49,798 bases of DNA, taken from Gallionella sp. (GTDB lineage Bacteria > Pseudomonadota > Gammaproteobacteria > Burkholderiales > Gallionellaceae). Under the pieces are notes generated by a model. It was given only the letters and a program-made list of their open reading frames with translations. It made no database searches and had not been told where the DNA came from. The translations under genes were made by a program, and so were the position numbers. Location: positions 1 to 49,798 of the forward strand of contig JAUSMR010000073.1 of the NCBI GenBank assembly GCA_030645955.1. The letters run 5' to 3'. Positions 26,847-35,276 of the stretch are shown here, in pieces (within the stretch, counting starts at the first letter, position 1; each line of letters begins with the position of its first letter).

Positions 26847-26954
26847 AAGGCCGGAATCCAGCTTGTCATATAATCTCCGCGTAGCGGACAAAGCCGTGTT
26901 TTGGGGTGTCGCCCCACTGCGTGGGGTGTTGTAAATTGTCTGGATTCCGGCCTT
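26847..26954. repeat. Palindromic element G (AAGGCCGGAATCCAG arms)
   Basis: The perfect 15-base arms AAGGCCGGAATCCAG and CTGGATTCCGGCCTT enclose TCCGCGTAGCGGACAAAGCC and a GGGGTGTCGCCCC hairpin. Element H at 35097-35191 is the same sequence in the opposite orientation. Confidence 0.8.
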
Positions 26955-27045
26955 TGCCGGAATGACAAAATCTGAATTTTGTGTAAACGGAATTCGTTAA
27001 GCTGGCGGCTTGTTTTTCAAAATACTCGTAAAAGGACTACTACTG

Positions 27046-28134
27046 ATGAATCAAAAGTGCGCATTAATCACAGGAATCACCGGTCAGGACGGCTCATATC
27101 TCGCCGAGTTCCTGCTCAAAAAAGGCTACATTGTGCACGGCATCAAGCGCCGTAGCTCGCTGTTCAATACAGACCGGATTGATCACCTCTATCAGGATCC
27201 ACACGTCGCCAATAAAAACTTCATCCTGCACTATGGCGATCTGACCGATTCCACTAATCTGATACGCATCATCCAGCAGGTGCAGCCGGATGAAATCTAC
27301 AACCTCGCCGCGATGAGCCACGTTGCGGTCAGTTTCGAAACACCGGAGTACACTGCCAATGCTGACGGCATCGGCACACTGCGCATCCTCGAAGCCATCC
27401 GTATCCTCGGCCTGGAAAAGAAAACTCGCTTCTACCAGGCATCTACTTCCGAATTGTATGGCTTGGTGCAAGAGTCGCCGCAAAAGGAGACCACCCCGTT
27501 CTATCCGCGCAGTCCTTATGCGGTCGCCAAGTTATACGCGTATTGGATCACTGTGAATTACCGCGAGGCTTACGGCATATACGCCTGCAATGGCATCCTG
27601 TTCAATCACGAAAGTCCGGTGCGCGGCGAAACTTTCGTTACGCGCAAAATTACCCGCGCACTGGCGCGCATCAAGCTCGGTTTGCAGGATTGTCTCTATC
27701 TCGGCAATCTGGATGCACTGCGCGACTGGGGACATGCCAAAGACTACGTGGAGATGCAATGGCTGATGCTGCAACAGGATCATCCGGAAGATTTCGTTAT
27801 TGCCACCGGTGTGCAATACAGCGTGCGGGACTTTGTCAATGTGGCAGCCAAGGAGCTTGGTATGCAGATCGCCTGGAAAGGCGAGGGTATAGAAGAAACT
27901 GGAACCGGCCAGAACGGCAAAATCATCGTCAAGGTTGATCCGCGTTACTTCCGACCCACCGAAGTCGAAACCCTGCTTGGTGACCCAACCAAGGCCAAAG
28001 AAAAGCTCGGATGGACGCCGCAAATTAGCTTCTACGAACTGGTCAGAGAGATGGTGCGCGAAGACCTCAAGAGCGCCGAGCGCGACGAGCTCGTCAAGAA
28101 GCACGGCTACACCGCCTTCGACTACCATGAATAA
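27046..28134 (+). CDS. gmd: GDP-mannose 4,6-dehydratase
   Basis: Converts GDP-D-mannose (from ManC) to GDP-4-keto-6-deoxy-D-mannose. It is an NADP-dependent SDR of 362 aa with [70 protein letters not shown] and [16 protein letters not shown]. The ATG at 27046 gives the family start and has AGGA upstream. It overlaps the next gene by 8 bases. Confidence 0.97.
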   Translation: MNQKCALITGITGQDGSYLAEFLLKKGYIVHGIKRRSSLFNTDRIDHLYQDPHVANKNFILHYGDLTDSTNLIRIIQQVQPDEIYNLAAMSHVAVSFETPEYTANADGIGTLRILEAIRILGLEKKTRFYQASTSELYGLVQESPQKETTPFYPRSPYAVAKLYAYWITVNYREAYGIYACNGILFNHESPVRGETFVTRKITRALARIKLGLQDCLYLGNLDALRDWGHAKDYVEMQWLMLQQDHPEDFVIATGVQYSVRDFVNVAAKELGMQIAWKGEGIEETGTGQNGKIIVKVDPRYFRPTEVETLLGDPTKAKEKLGWTPQISFYELVREMVREDLKSAERDELVKKHGYTAFDYHE

Positions 28135-29113
28135 GAGTATCACCACGACAGCGACTAAAACCGCGCTCATTACTGGTGTTAGCGGCCAGGACGGTGCCTA
28201 CCTCGCGCAACTATTGTTGGGTAAGGGTTACAAGGTTTTCGGCACGTCCCGGGATGCGGGCGCTTCGCGCTTCGACTCGCTCGCTAAGCTCGGTATTGTC
28301 GGGCAGGTTAACCTGTTGTCGATGGCGCCGAATGATTTCAAGAGCACGCTTATGGCAATATCGAAGGCGCGTCCCGATGAGATATATCACCTCGCTGGTC
28401 AGACTTCGGTTGGCTTGTCTTTTGAACAACCGTCTGAGACGATTGAAAGTATCACCATCGGCACGCTCAATATTCTGGAATCTTTGCGTTTTCTGGCCAT
28501 GCCAGCGAGGTTTTATCACGCAAGTTCCAGCGAATGCTTTGGCGATACCGGCGGGGTGCCTGCCGATGAACACACGCCCTTTAACCCGGTAAGCCCTTAC
28601 GCGGTGGCTAAATGTGCGGCGCACTGGCTGGTGCGCAATTACCGCGAAGCGCACAAGATGTATGCGGCGAACGGCATTGTGTTTAACCATGAATCCGTAC
28701 TCCGCCCGGCGCGTTTCGTAACACAGAAGGTTGTGCAGGCCGCCTACCGCATTTCGTGCGGATCAACAGAAAAACTTCTGCTGGGGGATTTGAGCATCTC
28801 TCGTGACTGGGGTTGGGCGCCGGAATACACCGAGGCCATGTGGCGAATTCTCCAGGCCGACCACGCAGACGACTTTGTGATCGCCACCGGGGAAGCAAAT
28901 TCGCTCAGGGATTTTGTCGATCAGTGCTTTACCTACTTTGGGCTGGGCTGGGCCGAACACGTGCAGTATAACGACCAATTGATACGACCGAATGAGATCC
29001 GCTGGAGTCAGGGAAATTCAGAAAAAGCTCACAAGATACTTGGCTGGCAGGCAAGCAAGCGTATGCGAGACGTGGTCAAGATTCTCTGCGACGCGCAACG
29101 AGAAACAGTATAA
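28127..29113 (+). CDS. GDP-mannose 4,6-dehydratase paralogue
   Basis: A 328 aa SDR related to Gmd over its whole length: [75 protein letters not shown]. The Ser-Glu-Tyr-Lys set of the Gmd active site is kept. It has lost some Gmd hallmarks, for example RRSSLFNT is replaced by [11 protein letters not shown]. It may be a second dehydratase or act on the Gmd product, such as a 4-reductase giving GDP-rhamnose or GDP-6-deoxytalose. Tight overlap with gmd argues for a coupled pathway. The ATG at 28127 is supported by the start of the Rossmann motif soon after. Confidence 0.87.
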   Translation: MNKSITTTATKTALITGVSGQDGAYLAQLLLGKGYKVFGTSRDAGASRFDSLAKLGIVGQVNLLSMAPNDFKSTLMAISKARPDEIYHLAGQTSVGLSFEQPSETIESITIGTLNILESLRFLAMPARFYHASSSECFGDTGGVPADEHTPFNPVSPYAVAKCAAHWLVRNYREAHKMYAANGIVFNHESVLRPARFVTQKVVQAAYRISCGSTEKLLLGDLSISRDWGWAPEYTEAMWRILQADHADDFVIATGEANSLRDFVDQCFTYFGLGWAEHVQYNDQLIRPNEIRWSQGNSEKAHKILGWQASKRMRDVVKILCDAQRETV

Positions 29114-29220
29114 ATGCAAATAATGCAGTCTATATAATTGTTTAATAAGTGTTTCTATGGTTGGTGCACTTTGAGCTTGATCACACACTCCTTCTGACGG
29201 ACTAACAGGATGCACAACGT

Positions 29221-30171
29221 ATGACTATCATAAGCAAGCAGGCGAAAATTTATGTTGCGGGCCATCGCGGCCTGGTAGGGTCGGCGTTTGTGCGCCGGCT
29301 TGAGGCTGGCGGTTATACGAATATTTTGACCAGAACCCATGCAGACCTCGATTTGACCGACCAGTCTGCGGTAACAGCTTTTTTTCAGCATGAGAAGCCG
29401 GACTATGTGTTTTTGTCCGCCGCTAAAGTCGGGGGCATTAAAGCCAACAACACTTACCGCGCCGAGTTTATCTACCAAAACCTGATGATAGAAATAAACG
29501 TGATCCATGCGGCATGGAAAGCCGGGGTGAACAAGTTGCTGTTTCTTGGATCAAGTTGTATCTATCCCAGGGATTGCCCTCAACCCATCAAGGAAGAATA
29601 TCTGCTTACGGGTCCGCTGGAGCAGACGAACGAGCCTTACGCCATTGCCAAGATTGCCGGGATCAAACTCTGTGATAGCTACAACCAGCAATACGGCACA
29701 CAGTATGTGAGCGTGATGCCGACCAACATGTATGGGCCTAACGACAATTACGACCTGGATAATTGCCATGTGCTGCCCGCTTTAATTCGCAAGGCGCATG
29801 AGGCAAAGCTCCGTGGTGACAAAAAGTACGTGGTTTGGGGATCAGGCAAACCCATGCGTGAGTTCATGTATGTTGATGATCTGGCAGAAGCGTGCGTCTT
29901 TATGATGGAAAAAGGGATTACGGAAGGCCTGTACAACGTTGGCACCGGAATTGATGTGACCATCGCCGAATTGGCTGAAACGGTGATGCGGGCAGTCGGG
30001 TTCACCGGAACCATTGAATTTGACGCTTCCAAACCCGACGGGACTCCGCGCAAGCTGCTCGATGTATCGCGCATGCACGCGCTTGGATGGAAAGCAAAGA
30101 CTTCGCTGCAGGATGGGATTGCCAAAGCCTATCAGGATTTCCGCGAGAACTATTCAAAGTGGGCTTCGTGA
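29221..30171 (+). CDS. fcl: GDP-L-fucose synthase
   Basis: The 3,5-epimerase/4-reductase that turns GDP-4-keto-6-deoxymannose into GDP-L-fucose; 316 aa. Motifs are [17 protein letters not shown] (NADPH site), [19 protein letters not shown] with the catalytic Ser and Cys, [14 protein letters not shown] (Tyr-Lys), and [12 protein letters not shown]. With manC and gmd it completes GDP-fucose synthesis inside this window. About 107 bases separate it from the gmd paralogue, with no terminator visible. Confidence 0.96.
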   Translation: MTIISKQAKIYVAGHRGLVGSAFVRRLEAGGYTNILTRTHADLDLTDQSAVTAFFQHEKPDYVFLSAAKVGGIKANNTYRAEFIYQNLMIEINVIHAAWKAGVNKLLFLGSSCIYPRDCPQPIKEEYLLTGPLEQTNEPYAIAKIAGIKLCDSYNQQYGTQYVSVMPTNMYGPNDNYDLDNCHVLPALIRKAHEAKLRGDKKYVVWGSGKPMREFMYVDDLAEACVFMMEKGITEGLYNVGTGIDVTIAELAETVMRAVGFTGTIEFDASKPDGTPRKLLDVSRMHALGWKAKTSLQDGIAKAYQDFRENYSKWAS

Positions 30172-30235
30172 TATTGAGGGAGCAGGAATTTACTAAAATA
30201 CCACTTTTGAATTTCATCCTATCAAATCAAAAACA

Positions 30236-30322
30236 ACCCATCCCCCACCTAGCCTCCCCCTTGAAGGGGGAGGAGCTGAGTCCCTTCCCCTTCAAGGGGG
30301 AGGTTAGGATGGGGATGGGTTA
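30236..30322. repeat. Palindromic repeat L (AACCCATCCCC)
   Basis: AACCCATCCCCCACCTAGCC at the left pairs with GGTTAGGATGGGGATGGGTT at the right. Inside are two CCCCCTTGAAGGGGGAGG-type hairpins. It is about 87 bp and lies in the gene-free interval between fcl and the phd gene (30172-30619), which otherwise holds element E and the phd promoter. Confidence 0.8.
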
Positions 30323-30341
30323 GATGTTGAATTAAGATTAA

Positions 30342-30472
30342 GGAAACGCAGATTAAATCGTCATTGCGAGGAGCGTAGCGACGTGGCAATCCAGAAGTTC
30401 GTTTGATATCAAATAACTGGATTGCCACGCTTCGCTCGCAATGACGGATTGGGTGAATAAATCTGCGTTTCC
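30342..30472. mobile_element. MITE-like element, family 1 (copy E)
   Basis: The best-preserved copy: 131 bp, flanked by TTAA on both sides (30338-30341 and 30473-30476). The termini GGAAACGCAGATTAAATC and GAATAAATCTGCGTTTCC are nearly perfect inverted repeats. The core is TTGCGAGGAGCGTAGCGACG against CGCTTCGCTCGCAATGAC. No coding capacity is present. Confidence 0.88.
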
Positions 30473-30556
30473 TTAACGGTATATTTAGAATTTCTGTCTC
30501 CCTAAGGGGCTGTGCAGGGAAGCGGCGAAACTGTTTTTGGAGGCTGGATTATCGGC

Positions 30557-30602
30557 TTGACATTGACCATTTTGGTGACTATAGTCTCCAGCGTGACCAT
30601 TT
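30557..30602 (+). promoter_or_regulatory. Promoter and operator repeats of the phd-vapC module
   Basis: TTGACA (30557-30562), a 17-base spacer and TATAGT (30580-30585) form a strong sigma-70 promoter. A direct repeat TGACCATTT occurs in the spacer (30564-30572) and downstream of the -10 box (30594-30602), 30 bases apart. It is a plausible pair of binding sites for the autoregulating antitoxin. An RBS GGAGG precedes the ATG at 30620. Confidence 0.75.
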
Positions 30603-30619
30603 AGTGTCGGAGGACCATC

Positions 30620-30850
30620 ATGCAGACAATCCAGGCTTCTGAGTTCAAGGCGAAGTGTCTCGCCCTGATGGACGATGTAGCGCGCTCGGGCGAGGTATTG
30701 GTGGTCACCAAGAATGGGCGACCGATTGCGGAATTGCGCCCTTATTCCGGGGGTAGGTCTGGATCGCCTTTTGGTTTGCATTCAGGGCTTGAAATTACAG
30801 GGGACATTTTATCGCCGCTGGAGGATGGCGCATGGAAGGTGCTTGAGTGA
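30620..30850 (+). CDS. Phd/YefM family antitoxin
   Basis: A 76 aa protein with the Phd N-terminal DNA-binding fold (IQASEFKAKCLALMDDVARSGEVLVVTKNGRPIAEL) and a short C-terminal toxin-binding tail (PLEDGAWKVLE). It overlaps the PIN toxin start by 4 bases. It has its own strong promoter and does not depend on the capsule operon. Confidence 0.93.
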   Translation: MQTIQASEFKAKCLALMDDVARSGEVLVVTKNGRPIAELRPYSGGRSGSPFGLHSGLEITGDILSPLEDGAWKVLE

Positions 30851-31248
30851 TCATTCTGGATACCCATGCGCTACTGTGGATGGATCGCAACGACGCGTCC
30901 TTGGGATCACAGTCGCGACGCCTGATTGAAGATGCTTGGCGGACGGATACTGTCGCCGTGAGTGCAATCAGCTTTTGGGAAGCAGCGATGCTTGCGCAAC
31001 GCGGACGCATCGTCCTGCCGGTGGCAGTGGAGACTTGGCGCGCAGATTTGTTGCAAGCGGGTATTCGTGAAATCTCCATCAATGGGCGCATTGCCCTGCT
31101 GGCAACCTCCTTTCATAATTTACACCGGGACCCGGCTGACCGATTTATCGTTGCCACCGCTATGCATCACGGCGCGTTGCTGGTTACCGCTGACAGTAAA
31201 ATCCTGGAGTGGCAGGCAGATTTGTCCAGTCAAGATGCGAGAGCATGA
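30847..31248 (+). CDS. vapC: PIN-domain toxin, VapC family
   Basis: A putative endoribonuclease of 133 aa. The four acidic PIN residues are present: Asp in ILDTHALLWM, Glu in SAISFWEAAML, Asp in DPADRFIVATA, Asp in LLVTADSKIL. The start is a GTG at 30847 overlapping the antitoxin stop (GTGA). The active site looks intact, so the module is probably functional. It is followed directly by a CTAG-flanked palindromic element. Confidence 0.93.
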   Translation: MIILDTHALLWMDRNDASLGSQSRRLIEDAWRTDTVAVSAISFWEAAMLAQRGRIVLPVAVETWRADLLQAGIREISINGRIALLATSFHNLHRDPADRFIVATAMHHGALLVTADSKILEWQADLSSQDARA

Positions 31249-31257
31249 AGCATTACC

Positions 31258-31396
31258 CTAGAAAAAGCAGTTGGCGGGGTGGTAGGTGCGAATTTATTCG
31301 CACGAACAACAGGTTACATGCGAATAAATTCGCACCTACAAGAGCACCACAACGCATTGAAGTAACACAATATTTTCTGCCAACTGCTTTTTCTAG
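31258..31396. mobile_element. MITE-like element, family 2 (copy J)
   Basis: CTAG-AAAAAGCAGTTGGC at the left and CCAACTGCTTTTT-CTAG at the right form terminal inverted repeats with CTAG flanks. The inside holds GGTAGGTGCGAATTTATTCG and its inverse. The element is about 131 bp without flanks. Copy K at 37233 has the same ends but is shorter. Confidence 0.8.
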
Positions 31397-31452
31397 GATT
31401 GTTTGGGGTAAACCATCTGCTTTTCTAGAGGCTCTAATTTTTGAGAATATGA

Positions 31453-32649
31453 ATGAAAGATAATTTGAAAAACAATCTAATCGAGTATCGCCGTGCAGTA
31501 GTGTCCTTGCTTACCCTTTTGCTGTTGACCGGTTGCGCGACCTATCCCGGGTGGATTCCCTCCAGCGGTCCGAGCCGAGAGCAGGTGCAGGAAAATCGGG
31601 ATTCCAGGCGCCAGGACGGTATCCAGCTTGTTGAGGTCAGTGATGCGGTTACGCGCAAATTGCTTGCCAGCAGAAAACAAAACCTTTTTTCCGATTCTTT
31701 TGAGCCTGTCCCTCAATCCGGCTATGTGATCGGCGCCGGGGATGTGATCGAGGTTTCACTGTGGGAAGCTCCTCCCGCCATGCTATTTGGAAGCGTTGCG
31801 ACAGATCCGCGCATGGGACCGGCAACAGCCAGGGCGACCACCTTCTCCGAACAGATGGTGAGCAGCGAGGGAACCATCAATATGCCTTTTGCCGGTCGTG
31901 TACCGGTGGGCGGGCATAGCCCGCAGTGGATCGAGGAGGAGATCGCCCTGCGGCTCAAGGGCAAGGCCAACCAGCCGCAAATATTGGTGCGGGTTATACG
32001 CAATGCTACCGCGACGGTGACTGTGATCGGCGAGGTGACTTCCAGTGCGCGCATGCCGCTCACAGCTCGCGGCGAAAGATTGCTGGATGCGCTGGCGTCA
32101 TCCGGGGGTGTTCGACAACCGGTGAACAAGATGACTCTGCAATTAACGCGAGGCAGTCAAGTGCAGGCATTGCCGCTGGAAATGATTATTCGCGACCCTA
32201 AGCAGAATATCGTGTTGCAGCCGGGAGATGTGGTTACGGCAATGTTTCAGTCACTCAGTTTTACCGTGCTAGGTGCCACGGGCAAGAACGAGGAGGTGAA
32301 TTTCGAAGCGCAGGGCATTACGCTGGCGCAGGCACTAGCCCGTTCAGGCGGACTCCATGACGCGAGTGCCGATGCGCGCGGCGTGTTCATCTTCCGTTTT
32401 GAAGACACGTCTGCTTTGGATTGGCCATCACCACCTATGACCACGCCGGAAGGCAAGGTCCCGGTGATATATCAGGTTGATCTCAAAGATCCCGCCACCT
32501 TTTTTGTGGCGCAGAGCTTCCCTGTGCAAAATAAAGACGTACTCTATGTTTCCAATGCGCCAGCGGCAGAATTGCAGAAGTTCCTGAACATTGTGACATC
32601 AGTAGTTTACCCGGCATTGGCTATCTGGAACATTTCGCGGACCCCTTGA
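31453..32649 (+). CDS. Polysaccharide export outer-membrane lipoprotein (OPX/Wza family)
   Basis: A 398 aa lipoprotein with signal and lipobox LLLLTGC (Cys28), then the PES domain (YVIGAGDVIEVSLWEAPP) and two SLBB-like segments (VTVIGEVTSSARMPLTARG; FTVLGATGKNEEVNFEAQG). It ends with a short C-terminal stretch that may span the outer membrane. Homologues are KpsD, CtrA, BexD and VexA. It forms the outer-membrane channel for the chain exported by KpsMT/KpsE, which are encoded about 23 kb upstream. The GT4 gene follows after 18 bases. Confidence 0.93.
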   Translation: MKDNLKNNLIEYRRAVVSLLTLLLLTGCATYPGWIPSSGPSREQVQENRDSRRQDGIQLVEVSDAVTRKLLASRKQNLFSDSFEPVPQSGYVIGAGDVIEVSLWEAPPAMLFGSVATDPRMGPATARATTFSEQMVSSEGTINMPFAGRVPVGGHSPQWIEEEIALRLKGKANQPQILVRVIRNATATVTVIGEVTSSARMPLTARGERLLDALASSGGVRQPVNKMTLQLTRGSQVQALPLEMIIRDPKQNIVLQPGDVVTAMFQSLSFTVLGATGKNEEVNFEAQGITLAQALARSGGLHDASADARGVFIFRFEDTSALDWPSPPMTTPEGKVPVIYQVDLKDPATFFVAQSFPVQNKDVLYVSNAPAAELQKFLNIVTSVVYPALAIWNISRTP

Positions 32650-32667
32650 ACGTCCAGATCGTTATTT

Positions 32668-33834
32668 ATGCGTGAGATTCTGATTGACGTCACCCGTTTG
32701 CTGGGTCGTTTCATGAAGGGGCGTCTGCCCACAGGGGTGGATCGTGTGGGTCTGGCCTATGTGCAGCACTACGGGCCGCATGCGCGAGCCGTGGTTCGCT
32801 GGGCTGGCCGCAGCTTTGTTTTGCCCGAGGCTGAATCCGGCCAGTTGTTTCAATGGCTGCTTACCCCGAGCGGGCTCCTGAATGCTTCGATTCCCCTCGC
32901 CAAAGCGCTGCTCTACGGGCGGGATGCACGGCGGGTGGAGGGGTGTTTTCTTTTCAATACCGGGCATAGCGGGCTGGAGCTGGCTGCCTACCCCGGCATG
33001 CTCAGGAAGCAGAAGGTGAAGCCGCTCTTCGTGGTGCACGATCTGATCCCGATTACCCATCCGGAATACTGCCGCGCTGGCGAGCGCGAGCGCCACGTTG
33101 TGCGCATGAAAAATGTGCTTGGTCTTGCCAGCGGAGTTATTACCAATTCACAGGCGACCTTGAAGGAGCTGGCATCGTTCGCCGATAGCACCGGGCAGCC
33201 CATGCCGCCTGCGGTGGCGGCATTGCTGGCGCCGGGCATGTCGGGGATTTCGCCCGGCAGTAGGCCGATGGCGCCGCCCTATTTTGTGATCCTGAGTACG
33301 ATCGAACCGCGCAAGAATCACTGGTTGCTGCTGCATCTGTGGCGTGGCCTGGTTGAGCGTTTGGGGGAAAAAGCGCCGCGTCTGGTGGTTATCGGCCAGC
33401 GGGGTTGGGAATGTGAAAATGTGGTGGATATGCTGGAACGGTGCGAGCGCTTGAAAGGCTTCGTCATCGAAAAATCAAGCTGCCCGGACGCGGAACTGGT
33501 GACGTATTTGTGCCATGCGCAGGCGTTGCTGTTTCCGTCTTTTGCCGAGGGCTACGGCATCCCGCTGGTGGAAGCGCTGGCGCTCGGCGTGCCGGTCATT
33601 GCCAGTGACCTGGCGGTGTTCAGGGAAGTTGCGGGAGAAATTCCCGAGTATATCGACCCGCTGGACGGCAAGCGCTGGAGCGAGTTGATAATGGAATACG
33701 CCAGACCGGACAGTCCGCCCAGAACCGCACAGTTGGCGCGGATTGGAGGCTTTAAGGCGCCGACCTGGGCGGAACATTTCGCCAGGGTGGATGCGCTGCT
33801 CGAGCAATTAAGTGAGTCTGTCGGTCATGAGTGA
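32668..33834 (+). CDS. GT4 family glycosyltransferase, 388 aa
   Basis: A GT-B transferase with an N-terminal acceptor domain that begins ILIDVTRLLGRFMKGRLPTGVDR. The C-terminal donor domain shows ILSTIEPRKNHWLLLHLW, VVIGQRGWECENV and the Ex7E motif FAEGYGIPLVEALALG. The donor sugar is unknown. The codon use is like the core genes and unlike the AT-rich block at 9.7-22.9 kb. It lies between the export lipoprotein gene and kpsC, in the half of the island concerned with export and lipid anchoring. Confidence 0.92.
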   Translation: MREILIDVTRLLGRFMKGRLPTGVDRVGLAYVQHYGPHARAVVRWAGRSFVLPEAESGQLFQWLLTPSGLLNASIPLAKALLYGRDARRVEGCFLFNTGHSGLELAAYPGMLRKQKVKPLFVVHDLIPITHPEYCRAGERERHVVRMKNVLGLASGVITNSQATLKELASFADSTGQPMPPAVAALLAPGMSGISPGSRPMAPPYFVILSTIEPRKNHWLLLHLWRGLVERLGEKAPRLVVIGQRGWECENVVDMLERCERLKGFVIEKSSCPDAELVTYLCHAQALLFPSFAEGYGIPLVEALALGVPVIASDLAVFREVAGEIPEYIDPLDGKRWSELIMEYARPDSPPRTAQLARIGGFKAPTWAEHFARVDALLEQLSESVGHE

Positions 33835-33838
33835 GTAT

Positions 33839-33930
33839 GTAGCCCGGATGGAATGCAATGGAATCCGGGGCAACCCTCGGCATATATACCAATACCCCGG
33901 ATTCCGGCCTACGGCCTGCATCCGGGCTAC
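33839..33930. repeat. Palindromic repeat I (GTAGCCCGG)
   Basis: GTAGCCCGGATGGAATGC at the left pairs with GCATCCGGGCTAC at the right, with inner GGAATCCGGGG / CCCCGGATTCC. It is about 92 bp and starts 4 bases after the stop of the GT4 gene, filling most of the gap to kpsC. Confidence 0.85.
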
Positions 33931-34016
33931 GGCCAGCGTGATGATTGATTCTTGCGCCTTCGATGTACCTGTTTTTTTCAGGATTACGGAAAGCTCAATA
34001 AGTGGATGCGTCGATC

Positions 34017-35072
34017 ATGAGTGAGCCGGCCGGAGAGATCGCCAGAAAATTTTCCCCGGTGATTTATGCCTGTGATTTTTCAATCTGGAAAAAACCTATC
34101 GTGCGGCGATTTTTTGGCGGGTCGCGGGTAGTGTTTGTGCGCAGCGCATCCCAAGTGCCGGCTGATGGTGTTCTGGCCGTATGGGGCCGCAAACATGTTC
34201 CCGGTAAATTGCCCGAAGGGGTTCAGCTCATCCGCCTGGAGGATGGATTCTTGCGCTCAGTGGGGCTGGGTGCGGATCTGATACGCCCCATGTCCTGGGT
34301 GATTGATACCTGCGGGATCTATTACGACGCCACACAGCCATCCGGTCTCGAGGTGTTGCTGCAGACGACTGAATTTACCCCGGAATTGCTGGCACGGGCG
34401 GCCCGGCTTCGGGAGCGCGTGGTAAGCGCCGGGCTCACCAAGTACAACGTGGGCAACGGCGGCTGGCAAAGGCCGCTGGAAGCCGGGCGGGTGATCCTGG
34501 TGCCGGGTCAGGTGGAGAGCGACGCTTCGCTTCGTTATGGTGCGCCTGGTGTATGCACGAATCTGGGCCTGTTGCAAACAGTTCGGGAGGCTAACGAAAA
34601 CGCATATTTGCTGTATAAACCGCATCCTGATGTTGTGGCTGGTTTGCGCCGCAAGGGTAAGGGCGAGGACGATGCCAGCCGCTGGTGCAACGAGGTGGTG
34701 GTGGATGTGGACATGGGTGAGTTGCTGCAGCAGGTGGATGAGGTTCACACGCTGACTTCGCTTGCCGGATTTGAGGCGTTGCTGCGGGGCAAAGCGGTGA
34801 CTTGTTATGGGCAGCCGTTTTATGCCGGTTGGGGTTTGACGAAGGACATCGAGCCGGTTTTGCGCCGCAACCGGCGTTTGTCACTGGACATGCTTGTTGT
34901 GTGCGCTCTCATCCTTTATCCGGTATACATCAGCAGGGCGACGGGCCGGTTCACGACCCCGGAGCGTGCGCTGGATGAACTATTAGCCTGGCGCTCGACT
35001 GAGACTACAGGGCTATCGTGGTGGCGCAATGTGTACAGGTTTGTGGTGGGAAAAATTTTGCGCCAGCCGTAA
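34017..35072 (+). CDS. kpsC: KpsC-like beta-Kdo transferase, single module
   Basis: KpsC homologues build the poly-Kdo linker that joins group 2 capsules to a lipid. Typical motifs are present: RLEDGFLRSVGLGAD, GIYYDATQPSGLEVLLQ, GLTKYNVGN, ILVPGQVESDASLRYGAP, YLLYKPHPDVVAGLR, HTLTSLAGFEALLRGK and QPFYAGWGLT. The usual KpsC has two such modules in about 670 aa; this protein has one, in 351 aa. Either a second enzyme (KpsS, or one elsewhere) supplies the other linkage, or the linker is shorter. I chose the ATG at 34017; a GTG at 34002 is possible. Confidence 0.92.
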   Translation: MSEPAGEIARKFSPVIYACDFSIWKKPIVRRFFGGSRVVFVRSASQVPADGVLAVWGRKHVPGKLPEGVQLIRLEDGFLRSVGLGADLIRPMSWVIDTCGIYYDATQPSGLEVLLQTTEFTPELLARAARLRERVVSAGLTKYNVGNGGWQRPLEAGRVILVPGQVESDASLRYGAPGVCTNLGLLQTVREANENAYLLYKPHPDVVAGLRRKGKGEDDASRWCNEVVVDVDMGELLQQVDEVHTLTSLAGFEALLRGKAVTCYGQPFYAGWGLTKDIEPVLRRNRRLSLDMLVVCALILYPVYISRATGRFTTPERALDELLAWRSTETTGLSWWRNVYRFVVGKILRQP

Positions 35073-35096
35073 ATTTCAGCTCGCGGCATGACACAC

Positions 35097-35191
35097 GAAT
35101 CCAGACAATTGGCAATACCCCCCACGTAGTGGGACAACACCCCAAACACGGCTTTGTCCGCTACGCGGGGCTTATATGACATGCTGGATTC
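35097..35191. repeat. Palindromic element H, inverted copy of G
   Basis: GAATCCAGACAATTGGCAAT through GACATGCTGGATTC, with CAACACCCCAAACACGGC and TTTGTCCGCTACGCGGGGC inside. It is the reverse complement of element G (26847-26954), with the GGGGTGTCGCCCC part altered. The right end lies immediately before the outer-membrane protein gene and could carry its promoter or leader. Confidence 0.8.
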
Positions 35192-35276
35192 TGTAAAGTT
35201 AGCTGTCATGAATCACGTAAGGCTCAATAATTGCGAGAGTAGTTTGGCTGACAAAAAACAACAAAACTTCAGGCAT

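Noticed and set aside
35154..35276. Longer start of the outer-membrane barrel gene inside repeat H
   Set aside because: It would put about 40 polar residues before a clear signal peptide, encoded partly by the repeat.
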